Assembly: GCF_000429725.1 (NCBI RefSeq)
Contig: NZ_KE386944.1
Coordinates: forward strand, 222,531 to 286,530
DNA from: Alkalicoccus chagannorensis DSM 18086
Lineage (GTDB): Bacteria; Bacillota; Bacilli; Bacillales; Salisediminibacteriaceae
Length of the DNA stretch: 64,000 bases
Reading direction: 5' to 3'
Positions 48,901 to 59,527 of this stretch are shown piece by piece; the stretch's first letter is position 1, and each line of letters opens with the position of its first letter. Made by a program: the position numbers and the translations under genes. A model generated the notes under the pieces. That model had not been told where the DNA came from. It did no database searches and saw only the letters and a program-made list of their open reading frames with translations.

Positions 48901-49114
48901 GATGGAATTCCATGACGGCGTGATCTTTGTTTTCCAAACCAAATCCGGCAATCCCCTGCCCGCGGTTGACGTAAAACGCCCAGACGGGAACGCCCTGCTT
49001 TCCGGCAATGCCTGGCAGAAAACCGGCAAACGGAGGGAGCGAAGCGAACTGCTCCATCCGGAAAGCGCCGTTGTCGAGAATCGTGTAAGGACCTGTTGTT
49101 GTCGATGGGTGCAT
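45977..49114 (-). CDS. Large glycoside phosphorylase-like protein (GH94/GH149/GH161 type)
   Basis: 1045 residues. An N-terminal beta-sandwich (~1-300; NRGQGIAGFGLENKDHAVME, FRTFIKLHQPEG) and a helical barrel (~380-900) form the architecture of cellobiose- and beta-glucan-phosphorylases. The barrel contains YPQGNGNYRDINQNRRMDVY (~430-449), GFWIDHWTYNLDLIEQFL and GWNDSLNGLPGM, the last resembling the catalytic-Asp region. Such enzymes cleave beta-glucosidic bonds with phosphate, releasing glucose-1-phosphate and saving ATP. Size favours the beta-1,3-glucan phosphorylase families over classical cellobiose phosphorylase (~800 residues). This is family-level recognition; linkage specificity is unknown. 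Its start overlaps the permease stop by 1 bp (TGATG). Confidence 0.65.
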   Translation of the reverse strand: MHPSTTTGPYTILDNGAFRMEQFASLPPFAGFLPGIAGKQGVPVWAFYVNRGQGIAGFGLENKDHAVMEFHPADKAYRNVYTEGFRTFIKLHQPEGTVLLEPFSPASAADPSVEETMTVEAEGLSLTCFYPAYSLFLEVRYFTLPSAPVGALIRRVRLTNTGTEPMVMEVLDGLPAVLPAGVPNAAYKEISNTLKSWFDVEWLDETAPFYTLRGSFGDEAEVKPVDEGSFYASLLHDSSGKSRRIQPVVDPSLVFDHDTSLTVPAGFLRHEATSLAAAPQRTTNKVSCAFTPVSIELQADQPLDIWSAAGASADAATAAGLVDALMDPAVLAAKEQEAAAISREVTLPAAMQTADPRLDAYASQCFLDNGLRGGFPSVIAGREASHVYYLYSRKHGDLERDYNFFSIQPGYYPQGNGNYRDINQNRRMDVYTEPAVYDRNIHYFMNLIQLDGANPLEVQAVFFRLSEEDASSAAADFPSCSHVLQHHLVEGFTPGSALALLERYDAIPASMDAWLGTLLDKAEEIQPAAHKEGFWIDHWTYNLDLIEQFLAVYPDREQELFFTDKYHWFSSPARILPRKDKYVTRQGQVRQYEAVAPSSSGSGSWVTTADGRPLTTNLYSKLVVLAAVKIASMAPGGLGISMETEKPGWNDSLNGLPGMLGASTSELMELQRLLGQLQRIGASASVPTELLALLDTLEQAGSDLKPETWDSVVTALETYREKLDTGISGQTELLTADRVQHLLTLFAARVGAGLHEAASYGTLMPTFFYFEAAPGAETEDILSGKALEPVPVPLFLEGAVKQLKTARTAAEAARIHDAVRKTSLYDEKLGMYRTSENLADTPAELGRVRAFTPGWLENESIFLHMEYKYLLELLKRGLPDTFYEETAAALIPYQDPAVYGRSTLENSSFLASSANPDPSLHGRGFVARLSGSTVEFLEMRQHMLTGAAPFSVAEGTLRFCPEPVLPASLFREDGTLSFRLFTSCEVTYVQDPPRATYGPDAARPVQYELTWKDGRSQVVESSFLEQHEAEALRGGHIQQMRITLA

Positions 49115-49953
49115 CAGCTTTTCACCGCCCCGTCGGTAATACTCTTAATAAACAGTCGGTTGAACAGAAGGAAGACGACAATCAGAGGCACTGTTGCCCA
49201 GAACGTTCCCGAGAGAATCATCCCGAAGTCGCGGACACGGTCGTCCATGAGGGAACGCAGCGCAACCTGGATTGTATGCATCGACTGATCCTGCAGCACA
49301 ACGAGCGGCCAGAGGTAGTCGCCCCAGATCGCCATGAAGACGATGATCCCGAGTGTTGCAAACGCCGGCAGAACGATCGGCACGATAACATTCCAATAAA
49401 TACGGAAATTACTGCACCCGTCAATCCGCGCGGCTTCGATAATATCGTCCGGCACGGCGCTGGCAATGTACTGGCGCATCCAGAAGATACCGAAGGCATT
49501 CATCAGACCAGGGACAATCACCGCGCGCAGGTCACTGAGCCAGCCGAGTTCGGTAATGATGAAGTATTGCGGAATCAGACCAAGCTGCGGTGGAATCATC
49601 ATCGTTCCGAGAATGAACACGAAGAGCAGCGTTCGTCCTGGAAATTCAAATTTAGCGAAAGCAAACCCTGCCAGAGAACAGAGAATCAAGACCCCGAGCG
49701 TGATCGACGAGGCGACGATAAACGAGTTCAGCATCGCACCGAAAAAGGGAATGCTGTTCAGGACAGCTTCAAAGTTACTGACCAGGTTGCCCCCCGGCAC
49801 CATCGCCGGAGGAGTCTGGTTGATGGCATCGTTCGTATTCGTCGCCATAACAAACATCCAGTAAAACGGGAATAAAGAGGCGAGGGAGACGAGCACGAGA
49901 CCAGAGTAGATGACAAATTGAGCGCCGCGGATTTTATTTTTTTCAGACTTCAT
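49114..49953 (-). CDS. Sugar ABC transporter permease (MalG/AraQ type)
   Basis: 279 residues with six predicted helices. The EAA loop reads EAARIDGCSNFRIYWNVIVP (~190-209), the contact for the ATPase. Carbohydrate-uptake CUT1 family, C-terminal partner. Start overlaps the upstream permease by 4 bp and its stop overlaps the phosphorylase start. No ATPase gene is present; Bacillus CUT1 systems commonly share MsmX. Confidence 0.9.
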   Translation of the reverse strand: MKSEKNKIRGAQFVIYSGLVLVSLASLFPFYWMFVMATNTNDAINQTPPAMVPGGNLVSNFEAVLNSIPFFGAMLNSFIVASSITLGVLILCSLAGFAFAKFEFPGRTLLFVFILGTMMIPPQLGLIPQYFIITELGWLSDLRAVIVPGLMNAFGIFWMRQYIASAVPDDIIEAARIDGCSNFRIYWNVIVPIVLPAFATLGIIVFMAIWGDYLWPLVVLQDQSMHTIQVALRSLMDDRVRDFGMILSGTFWATVPLIVVFLLFNRLFIKSITDGAVKS

Positions 49954-50954
49954 GCCTTCACCTTCTTCCTTTTCGCCGGCTGGCCGATGCGGTTCGTTAC
50001 GTACATGTTCATCGTCGAGAAGATAATGATAATAAAGAAGAGAACGATGGCGGTAGCGGATGCTGTACCAAAGGCGTTACTGTTGAACGCATCACGATAG
50101 AGGTACAGCACGACACTGATCCCTTCCGGACGCCCGCCGCGTCCCTGGAAAATGTGCGGCTCTGCGAAGATCTGCAGGGCACCGATCGTCGCTGTGAACA
50201 CGGTAAAGAGAATGAACGGCTTCAGCATCGGAATCGTAATGTACTGGATCTGCTGGCGGATGGTGGCGCCGTCCATTTTGGCAGCTTCGTACAAGTCATT
50301 CGGGATACTCTGCATGCCGGCGAGGTAAATGATCGTATTGTACCCGACCCACCGCCAGAAAACCATAGCCGAAATGGCGAATTTCGTCCCCCATTCGGAT
50401 CGTGTCCATGTCACCGGGTCCCCGCCGAAGAACACGATGACCGAGTTGACGAGGCCGGAGTCCTGGTTGCTGAAAATGACGGAGAAGACGATGGCAACCG
50501 CGACGATGGAGGTAACGTACGGCAGGAAGATCGCGAGCCGGAAAATGCTTTTCATGCGGATCAGCGCCGAATTGAGCGCGAAAGCAATCAAAATGGCCAC
50601 AATAAGCTGCGGTGCGGTACCCATGATACCGATGATGATCGTGTTATAAATCGACTTCCAAAACAAGGGGTCGTTGAAGATGATCGCAAAGTTGTTAAAA
50701 CCGACAAACTCCATCGGACCCAGTCCGTCCCAGCGGAAAAAAGCCAGGTAGAAGCTGAAAAGGATTGGGAAAACGCCGAAGACCGCGAAAAGCAGGTAAA
50801 ACGGCGAAATAAATAAGTATCCTGATGCTATGTTCCGCTGCCGCTGGGTGAAGTTCCGTTTCTTTGGCGTATCGGACCCCGGCTGCTTCGACGGTTTCTG
50901 ATCCTTTTCATCTATGTTCGTATCATTAGGGTAATCGTGTTTTGGTTCCGCCAT
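49950..50954 (-). CDS. Sugar ABC transporter permease (MalF/UgpA type)
   Basis: 334 residues from an ATG with GGAGGG (MAEPKHDYPNDTN). A polar ~40-residue N-terminus precedes six to seven helices. The EAA motif is YEAAKMDGATIRQQIQYITI (~225-244). It pairs with the MalG-type permease to form the channel. It is separated from the solute-binding protein gene by a strong stem-loop (50982-51008), which probably lowers its expression relative to the binding protein. Confidence 0.9.
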   Translation of the reverse strand: MAEPKHDYPNDTNIDEKDQKPSKQPGSDTPKKRNFTQRQRNIASGYLFISPFYLLFAVFGVFPILFSFYLAFFRWDGLGPMEFVGFNNFAIIFNDPLFWKSIYNTIIIGIMGTAPQLIVAILIAFALNSALIRMKSIFRLAIFLPYVTSIVAVAIVFSVIFSNQDSGLVNSVIVFFGGDPVTWTRSEWGTKFAISAMVFWRWVGYNTIIYLAGMQSIPNDLYEAAKMDGATIRQQIQYITIPMLKPFILFTVFTATIGALQIFAEPHIFQGRGGRPEGISVVLYLYRDAFNSNAFGTASATAIVLFFIIIIFSTMNMYVTNRIGQPAKRKKVKA

Positions 50955-50981
50955 GAGATGTCCCTCCAATCTATAAATAGC

Positions 50982-51008
50982 GGGTATGGTGGTGAGTCCA
51001 CCATACCC
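50982..51008 (-). other. Intercistronic stem-loop between binding protein and permease genes
   Basis: GGGTATGGTGG and CCACCATACCC, an 11-bp perfect stem without T tract. It probably protects the binding-protein mRNA or attenuates the permeases. Confidence 0.7.
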
Positions 51009-51026
51009 ACGTTTTCATTCTGTTCT

Positions 51027-52382
51027 TTATCTGGCCAGACGCTGCTCGACACGCTGGAGGATGTCTTCCCACTCTTCATCCGGGTCGGCTCCGTCCAGAA
51101 CGTTGAACAGGCCGTCGAGGATTTCTGCGTTCACATCGCCGTAATCGGCACCTTTGTAGACATAATCGACTTCTTCTGCTGCTTCAGCGAAAATCCGGGC
51201 GGTGTTCTGGCCGCCGAAGTAGTCATCGCTGTACTCTGAAAATGCTTCATCTTCATAAGATTCCGGTGTGGAAGGGAAGAGCCCCATGTTTTCAAAGGCC
51301 TTTACCTGCTGCTCCGGTGCAAGGAGCCACTCGAGGAAATCGAAGGCTTCTTCCGGGTGGTCCGACTGTTCCGGGATCGTCACGTATGAACCGCCCCAGT
51401 TTCCTGCGCCTTCCGGCATATTAGCAATTCTCCAGTTTTCCTGATCTGGAGCATTGTCTTTGATGACACCCTGCATCCAGGCCGGTGCAAGCAGTGTCGC
51501 GTAGTCGCCGTCAGCCATGCCTGCGCCCCACTCCGGTGTCCACATTTCGAAGTTGCCGATATGGTCATCCATGATCATCTCTGCAGCATCGTCATAGGCG
51601 CTGCGTACATAAGGAGACTCATCGAGAATCAGTTCATCTTCTTCATTGAAGTAGTTCTCAGGAGCCTGGTCCCGCTTCGCGTTGAACACGGATTCCGGGT
51701 TGTCTGCCATCGGTCCGCCGGTTGCTTCGAGAATCTGATCAGCAGCATCACGGTACGCGTCCCACGTATCGATTTCTGCTTCGACGTCTTCCGGCTCTGT
51801 CGGCAGGCCGGCTTCTTCAAAGATGTCCTGTCGGTAGAACATCACCGTCGGTCCAATGTCTGTCGGAATCCCGAGCTGGAAATCTCCATCCACATCCGCG
51901 CCGACTTCCCAGACCCAATCGAGGAAATCGTCTTCGATGTCACCGGCGCCAAGGTCGTACAAGTTATGGAACTGATCGGTTGCTTCTTTATAGTTATCGA
52001 TTTCAGATACTTCCACTGCTGCCATATCCGGAGCACCGCTGCCCGCAGACAGGGACGTGAAAAGGTTGTTGTGGTGATCTTCCATGTCGATCTCCTGGAA
52101 CGTGATGCTCACATCCGGGTTTTCTTCGACGTATTCTTCTGCAAGTTCCGGATAGCCTGTTGCACCAAAGAGCCAGAACGAAAGCTCGATGTCAGCATCG
52201 TCGTCCCCGAGATCGGTCACCTCTGCGTCGTCTTCGTTCATCGCCACGTTTTCTTCCCCGTTATTGTCCCCGTTGCCGCCGTTCTCGGCTGCGGCGTTCT
52301 CATCGCCGTTCTCATTGCCACCACAAGCTGCCAAGACCGCTGCTGTTGCTGTAAAAGCTGAAATCTTCCAGAATCTGTTCAT
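51027..52382 (-). CDS. Sugar ABC transporter solute-binding lipoprotein
   Basis: 451 residues. A signal peptide with lipobox LAAC (Cys ~20) tethers it to the membrane. A long acidic, Asn/Gly-rich linker (~21-60, NENGDENAAAENGG) follows, then a CUT1-type binding domain (IELSFWLFGATGYPELAEEY; GGSYVTIPEQSDHPEEAF). It captures an oligosaccharide, probably a beta-glucoside given its neighbours. The ATG chosen is MNRFWKISAF; upstream in-frame codons lack signal-peptide logic. First gene of the leftward operon. Confidence 0.9.
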   Translation of the reverse strand: MNRFWKISAFTATAAVLAACGGNENGDENAAAENGGNGDNNGEENVAMNEDDAEVTDLGDDDADIELSFWLFGATGYPELAEEYVEENPDVSITFQEIDMEDHHNNLFTSLSAGSGAPDMAAVEVSEIDNYKEATDQFHNLYDLGAGDIEDDFLDWVWEVGADVDGDFQLGIPTDIGPTVMFYRQDIFEEAGLPTEPEDVEAEIDTWDAYRDAADQILEATGGPMADNPESVFNAKRDQAPENYFNEEDELILDESPYVRSAYDDAAEMIMDDHIGNFEMWTPEWGAGMADGDYATLLAPAWMQGVIKDNAPDQENWRIANMPEGAGNWGGSYVTIPEQSDHPEEAFDFLEWLLAPEQQVKAFENMGLFPSTPESYEDEAFSEYSDDYFGGQNTARIFAEAAEEVDYVYKGADYGDVNAEILDGLFNVLDGADPDEEWEDILQRVEQRLAR

Positions 52383-52421
52383 CCTTGATTCCCTCCATAT
52401 CATGAAATGGTATTCAGTAAG

Positions 52422-52435
52422 CGAAACCGGTTTCG
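52422..52435. promoter_or_regulatory. LacI-type operator O2 (ABC operon leader)
   Basis: CGAAACCGGTTTCG, a perfect 14-bp palindrome with the central CG typical of LacI/GalR operators. Confidence 0.8.
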
Positions 52436-52495
52436 AAATGAGCAAAATAAAAAGCAGCAGGTCGTACATCAGCAGTGGTTTCTCTGAACCTGCGC

Positions 52496-52514
52496 CGAAA
52501 CTAAATCGGTTTCG
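52496..52514. promoter_or_regulatory. LacI-type operator O1 (ABC operon)
   Basis: CGAAAC and GTTTCG arms around TAAATCG; its minus-strand half CGAAACCGAT is identical to the operator ahead of the GH1 gene. It starts ~13 bp after the -10 box. Confidence 0.6.
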
Positions 52515-52526
52515 TAACTTAAACTT

Positions 52527-52555
52527 AGTTTATAACCGTCCGTCCAAAATGTCAA
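52527..52555 (-). promoter_or_regulatory. SigA promoter of the ABC operon
   Basis: TTGACA (52550-52555) and TAAACT (52527-52532) on the minus strand, 17-bp spacer. Confidence 0.75.
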
Positions 52556-52564
52556 CGCTTTCTT
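52550..52564 (-). promoter_or_regulatory. Candidate cre site overlapping the -35 box
   Basis: Minus-strand AAGAAAGCGTTGACA fits the cre consensus with two mismatches. Confidence 0.5.
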
Positions 52565-52703
52565 TTTTATTTTTTAAATATTTTATTGGCTTCAGCCTCC
52601 GTACCCTTGGCGCTGTTGATAAAAAACCTCTCATGCACATCCGTCAGCAGCCGGGATCGAGCCGCAGTCATGATGAGGGCAGCAGGAAGCGGAGGGACCC
52701 TCC

Positions 52704-53336
52704 TCATCCTGCCTGCTTTTCCTGCTGAGCCGGGGCGGGGCCGAACTGGACCTTCCGGGCATTCTTGGAGACGACAGCGACGGTAAGAAATGCCATCACG
52801 CTTACGGTGAAGAAAAGGTGGATGACGGGTGTCAACGTCGAAAGCCAAAAGAGAATGCCGGCGCTGAGAAGAAGCGCCAATGTATCGAGCGGAAAACTCA
52901 CGCCGTAAATGAACGCACAGGCAATCGATGCAAAGAGCCCGCGCTCCTCCACAAGATAGAGAGGGAAGCTGTAGAGCAGCAGCGTCGTGTAGAGCAGCAC
53001 GGCTGCAGCACTGAGGCCGAGAACAGCTGGAGAAGCGGAAGTATCCCATTGAAGAAAGAAAGAAATGTTCCAGTACAGCAGCACTCCGGCACCGAGACAG
53101 ATCCAGAAAAGCGCGTTCGCTTTAAAGAACCATCGTTTGCACTCTCGGAAAAACACAAGGGGAATCGGACCGTCCAGTTCGTCTCCCTGCTGCCAGGACC
53201 GGGTAATGCGCAGCACGGCAGCCGCGGCGGGAGCGGCACCGAATACGAAAAGACCGGCCGCGGCAACGACACACCATAGTATATTCAACAGCGACAGCCG
53301 ATAAATCCATTCGGACCAAAGCTGTATTTTTGTCAT
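52704..53336 (-). CDS. DUF624 (YesL-like) membrane protein
   Basis: 210 residues with five or so helices and the family pattern LLNILWCVVAAAGLFVFGAA / PAAAAVLRITRSW near the N-terminus. YesL-type proteins accompany CUT1 sugar ABC operons in Firmicutes, but their function is unknown. It overlaps the LacI gene by 4 bp (ATGA) and so is co-translated with it. Confidence 0.85.
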   Translation of the reverse strand: MTKIQLWSEWIYRLSLLNILWCVVAAAGLFVFGAAPAAAAVLRITRSWQQGDELDGPIPLVFFRECKRWFFKANALFWICLGAGVLLYWNISFFLQWDTSASPAVLGLSAAAVLLYTTLLLYSFPLYLVEERGLFASIACAFIYGVSFPLDTLALLLSAGILFWLSTLTPVIHLFFTVSVMAFLTVAVVSKNARKVQFGPAPAQQEKQAG

Positions 53337-54376
53337 AGGACAGGCTCCTCTCCGGCAGGCGACGGCGGCTTTGTGCCACAGGAAGACCGGATGATCAGCT
53401 GGGGATCGATTTTGACCCCGCTCCCCTGTATCCGGTCATGAATCAAGTCCTCCAGCATGAAGGCCGCCATCTTGCCGATTTTTTCCTTATCCTGACGCAG
53501 GGTCGTCAAAGGTGGGTCGACGAACCGGGCTGCCGGTATATCGTCACAGCCGATGACGGCGATTTCCGCGGGAGCAAGGCCGGCGTCTCTCATGGCACGC
53601 ATTGCTCCGAGGGCCATGGCATCGGAAGCGGCAAAGACCGCTTCGGGAAGGACCGGCTGCTCCAGCAGGCGCTTCATGGAATGATAGCCGCTTGCTTCAA
53701 AGAAATCTCCCTCCAAAATCCACTCATCCATCACCTTCATGCCGTAAACCCGGGCGGTATGGAGAAAGGCTTCCTTCCGTTCATTGGATATCGTTGAATG
53801 CGGCTGGCCGCCGATGAAGCCGGTGGAACGTCTGCCGAGCAGATAGAAATGTTCGGCAGCCTGAGACGCGACCTGCTCGTTGTCTGTCATCAAATGCGCG
53901 GACCTCGGACCCGTCAGTACGATATCGATGCCGACACACGGGATGCTGCTCTGATCAAGGTCGTAGACAGAGGGTTCCACTTTCTCACCGCCGATGATGA
54001 AACAACCATCCACGTTGTAATGCTGACAGCGCTCGAGGTAGTTCTCATCTTTTTTATGAAACTTCTCATTCGAAAAGAAGAGCAGATCGTAGCCTTCCGC
54101 ACCGATGTTTTTCTTGAATGCATTGACGACTTCGACGAAAAAGGGGTGATTGAAGTTGGCGTTGATTTCGCCGGCATAAATAACGCCGATGACTTTTGTT
54201 GCCTTTTTGGCCAGGCTCTGGGCGGCATAGGTCGGACGGTAGCTGTGCTCTTCGATAACGCGGAGGACTTTCGCTTTTGTCGTTGGACCGACGTCCGTAT
54301 AATTGTTGATGATTTTGGAAACGGTGGACTGGGATACGCCGGCAAGCCCGGCAATTTCTTTGATTGTCAGTTTCAT
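53333..54376 (-). CDS. LacI-family transcriptional regulator (paralogue 2), beta-glucoside cluster
   Basis: 347 residues. HTH TIKEIAGLAGVSQSTVSKII, hinge SYRPTYAAQSLAKKATK, and a full effector-binding domain. It is divergent from the GH1 gene and flanks the ABC operon. The CGAAACCGATTTCG palindrome in the shared intergenic region and those at 52422 and 52496 are its likely binding sites. Closely related to the regulator at 43549. The inducer is presumably a beta-glucoside or its phosphate. Confidence 0.9.
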   Translation of the reverse strand: MKLTIKEIAGLAGVSQSTVSKIINNYTDVGPTTKAKVLRVIEEHSYRPTYAAQSLAKKATKVIGVIYAGEINANFNHPFFVEVVNAFKKNIGAEGYDLLFFSNEKFHKKDENYLERCQHYNVDGCFIIGGEKVEPSVYDLDQSSIPCVGIDIVLTGPRSAHLMTDNEQVASQAAEHFYLLGRRSTGFIGGQPHSTISNERKEAFLHTARVYGMKVMDEWILEGDFFEASGYHSMKRLLEQPVLPEAVFAASDAMALGAMRAMRDAGLAPAEIAVIGCDDIPAARFVDPPLTTLRQDKEKIGKMAAFMLEDLIHDRIQGSGVKIDPQLIIRSSCGTKPPSPAGEEPVL

Positions 54377-54438
54377 GTAGATTCACCCCTGGCTTCTGTC
54401 GTTCTGAATCCGCTGATGAAGGCGGATACAAAAAAGTT

Positions 54439-54467
54439 TTGACAAACGGCGGCAACTGGATTATGAT
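54439..54467 (+). promoter_or_regulatory. SigA promoter of the GH1-ROK operon
   Basis: Consensus TTGACA (54439-54444) and TATGAT (54462-54467) at 17 bp. Confidence 0.85.
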
Positions 54468-54471
54468 TTGA

Positions 54472-54487
54472 ACGAAACCGATTTCGT
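54472..54487. promoter_or_regulatory. LacI-type operator over the GH1 start site
   Basis: ACGAAACCGATTTCGT sits 5 bp past the -10 box, covering the expected transcription start. It shares its core with 52422-52435. Confidence 0.8.
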
Positions 54488-54523
54488 TTTCTTTTATTCT
54501 ACCCGGGTCCATGTTATTTGTAA

Positions 54524-56967
<2,444 letters not shown>

Positions 56968-57028
56968 TTCCGGGATGAGACGGCCGGGTTGAAAAATTGA
57001 ACAAATGGTGACACTTTCATCAAGAAAG

Positions 57029-57072
57029 AAACCTCCTGGAGCCGGTTCCGTATACGGTGCGGGAGGTTTTTT
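57029..57072 (+). terminator. Terminator of bglC-bglK whose stem holds the next ribosome site
   Basis: AAACCTCC pairs with GGGAGGTTT and is followed by TTTT. An inner CCGTATACGG palindrome strengthens it. The GGGAGG arm lies 10 bp before the YhgE start codon and is the only Shine-Dalgarno candidate for that gene. Confidence 0.7.
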
Positions 57073-57076
57073 CGTT

Positions 57077-59527
57077 ATGCAGCAGAACATTACAGCTATC
57101 ATCAAACAAGACATGAAAAATATTAGGCGGGTCCCGCTGATTGCGGTTCTCCTGGGCGGGCTTGCGGTACTGCCTGCCCTCTATGCATGGCTCAATTTGA
57201 GCGCGGCGTGGGATCCGTACGACAACACAGGGGACGTCCCGGTAGCCGTCGTCAACGAGGATGACGGGGTGACGGTGGACGACACTTACGTATCGGTTGG
57301 AAATGAAGTGGAGAAGGCGCTCCAGGAGAATCCGGATCTCGGCTGGACGTTCGTATCAAGATCAGAAGCGGAAGCCGGGGTCGAGTCCGGCGACTACTAT
57401 GCCAGTGTCTACCTCGACCGGACGTTTTCCCAGGATATGATCGAGACGGTCGAAGGGGAGCTGGACGAAGCCGTTGTGCAGTATGAAGTGAACGAAAAAA
57501 TCAACGCGATTGCGCCGACCATGACGGAGACCGGAGCGACGACGCTGACGGAGCAGTTGAATCAAACCTTTGTAGAAACGGCGGCTGCAGAACTGCTCGA
57601 AGAGGCGGACGCTCTTGGTCTGCAGCTGGAAGAGCGCCTGCCGCAGGCGGAAGAAACCGCGCAGCTCGTCTATGACGTTGAGGCCATGATGCCGGAGCTT
57701 CAGGAAGCCGGAGATGCTGTTCTTTCCCTGGAAGATGCCTGGGAGGACGTAGAGGATGCGGCAGCTGCCTTCCGCGATCTGGAAGAAGCATCCGGCGCAG
57801 AAGCGGTGCTCCTGGAAGCGCTCGAAGAAGCCGGAGCGGCTTCGGTGCAAGTGGAAGAGGCACTTGAGGAAGCTGGAGAGGTGCAGGAACGGGCAGCGGC
57901 TGCCGAAAACAGCATCACCTCCCTGCGCGAAGAAGGCCTGATCCCGGATGAGCTCGAGACGACGGCGGGGGACGAGGCGCTGCACGATGCCGAGCAGCAG
58001 CTCGAGGAGACAGCCGTCCGTCTGGAGCAGCTGGAGGCAGACGCCGCAGCCGAGGTGCTGTCAGCGGAAGAAGCTGCAGCAGAAGCAGCGGCTGTCCGGC
58101 AGGAGGCGCTGCATACACAGTGGCAGACCGCGCGGACATCGGTACAGGAGGACACCGAAGATGCGAGAGAAACAGCGGAAGCAGCGCTGCCGGCTGTCGA
58201 ACGGGTAGAGGAAGGGATCGGCCGGGAGCTGGAGGCCGGTACCCTGCTTCGGACGGTCGTGGCGGCTCCGGATGCGGTAGAGGAGGCGGAATCGACCTGG
58301 CAGGAAGCAGAAACAGAACTCTTGGAGGCAGCAGAAGAAGCGGCTCCAGCCGAGGTTCTCGGAGACGCGTGGGAGCCGGTTGGAACGGAATTAAGACAAA
58401 CACTGGATGACGCAGACGACGTTCTGCGGCAGGCACGGCACGTCCAGAGGGAAGCGGCATCTGCGGTAGAAGGTGCGGAAGCGGATGCCGTCACGATGCT
58501 CGGCCAGCTGGAAAGCGGCCTGGAGACTGTGGGAGACCGTGCTGCTGCCTTGGACGCGTGGGGGCAGGAGGAGCTGCCAGCCCTTCAGCAGCAGCTGTAC
58601 TCGCTGCACACCGCTGTCGAAACAGGCGCCGACGAAGCGGAAGCGGCTTATCAGCACGTAACGGCCCTGCTGGATACGTACGAAGAACCCGCGGGGGAGG
58701 TCGTTTCCCGTGGAGCAGCCTTTGCCAGAGACGAACTGCCCGGGCTGGAACGGGAAGTTACCGAGGCAGCCGGCCAGCTCCGCCGGGCGGAAGCGGAAGG
58801 GACACTGGAAGAAGCCGTCCGCACGCTCCGGCAGGAACGCGCGGACGAGGCGGACCGGCTCGCCCAGCCGGTTTCGCTCACCGAAAATACTCTTTATCCA
58901 ATTCCTAACTACGGTTCAGCGAATGCCCCTTTTTATACAGCCTTGAGCCTCTGGGTCGGTGGGCTGCTGCTCGTCAATCTGATCAGCACGAGCCTGCTCG
59001 GCTCGGATGCGGACCCGCGTTTCCGCGAGAGGGATGTTTATCTTGGACGAATCGCAATCTTCTGGATCGTGGCGCTTCTGCAGGGGCTTGTCGTCAGTCT
59101 CGGCAATCTCTTCTTTTTGGATATGTATGCTGCGCACAGTGTGATGTTCGTGCTGTTTTCGATGCTGATCGGGCTTGTGTTCATGACTATGATCTACACC
59201 CTTGCCTCGATGCTCGGTAACATAGGCAAGGCCCTCGCGATCGTCCTGCTCGTGCTGCAGCTGTCTGCAGGCGGAGGGACGTTCCCGATTGAAGTGACGC
59301 CTGCCTTTTATCAGGCGGTTCATCCGTATCTGCCGTTTACGTACGCGGTCGATCTCCTTCGGGAAGCGGTCGGCGGACTGCATATGCCGACGGTGCTGCT
59401 CAGCACCGGGGTGCTCCTGTTCGTCTGGATGCTCACGCTCGGCATTGGCCTGCTCCTGAAGCCGAAGCTCGCTCCGCGCATCGCCGAAACCGCCGCCAAA
59501 TCGAAATCAAGCCGGCTCGTGGAATAA
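57077..59527 (+). CDS. YhgE/Pip-family membrane protein with long acidic coiled coil
   Basis: 816 residues from ATG 57077 (MQQNITAIIKQDMKNIRR). One N-terminal helix (~20-40) carries the Pip signature LPALYAWLNLSAAWDPY. A very Ala/Glu-rich extracytoplasmic region (~130-610) is mostly coiled coil. Six C-terminal helices of ABC-2 type follow (~617-800; FYTALSLWVGGLLLVN). Relatives include phage-infection protein, YueB and the EsaA component of type VII secretion. No type VII genes are nearby. Extreme acidity of the coiled coil fits a salt-adapted cell. Starts at 57005 lack a ribosome site. Confidence 0.85.
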   Translation: MQQNITAIIKQDMKNIRRVPLIAVLLGGLAVLPALYAWLNLSAAWDPYDNTGDVPVAVVNEDDGVTVDDTYVSVGNEVEKALQENPDLGWTFVSRSEAEAGVESGDYYASVYLDRTFSQDMIETVEGELDEAVVQYEVNEKINAIAPTMTETGATTLTEQLNQTFVETAAAELLEEADALGLQLEERLPQAEETAQLVYDVEAMMPELQEAGDAVLSLEDAWEDVEDAAAAFRDLEEASGAEAVLLEALEEAGAASVQVEEALEEAGEVQERAAAAENSITSLREEGLIPDELETTAGDEALHDAEQQLEETAVRLEQLEADAAAEVLSAEEAAAEAAAVRQEALHTQWQTARTSVQEDTEDARETAEAALPAVERVEEGIGRELEAGTLLRTVVAAPDAVEEAESTWQEAETELLEAAEEAAPAEVLGDAWEPVGTELRQTLDDADDVLRQARHVQREAASAVEGAEADAVTMLGQLESGLETVGDRAAALDAWGQEELPALQQQLYSLHTAVETGADEAEAAYQHVTALLDTYEEPAGEVVSRGAAFARDELPGLEREVTEAAGQLRRAEAEGTLEEAVRTLRQERADEADRLAQPVSLTENTLYPIPNYGSANAPFYTALSLWVGGLLLVNLISTSLLGSDADPRFRERDVYLGRIAIFWIVALLQGLVVSLGNLFFLDMYAAHSVMFVLFSMLIGLVFMTMIYTLASMLGNIGKALAIVLLVLQLSAGGGTFPIEVTPAFYQAVHPYLPFTYAVDLLREAVGGLHMPTVLLSTGVLLFVWMLTLGIGLLLKPKLAPRIAETAAKSKSSRLVE

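Larger units (their letters stand above)
52383..52703. other. Regulatory region of the ABC operon
   Basis: 321 bp holding the promoter, a cre-like site and two CGAAAC/GTTTCG operators for the binding-protein operon, and the 3' flank of the convergent-side yesL gene. Confidence 0.65.

Noticed and set aside
51561..52361. 266-codon frame antisense to the solute-binding protein
   Set aside because: Shadow; the lipobox and family blocks are on the minus strand.
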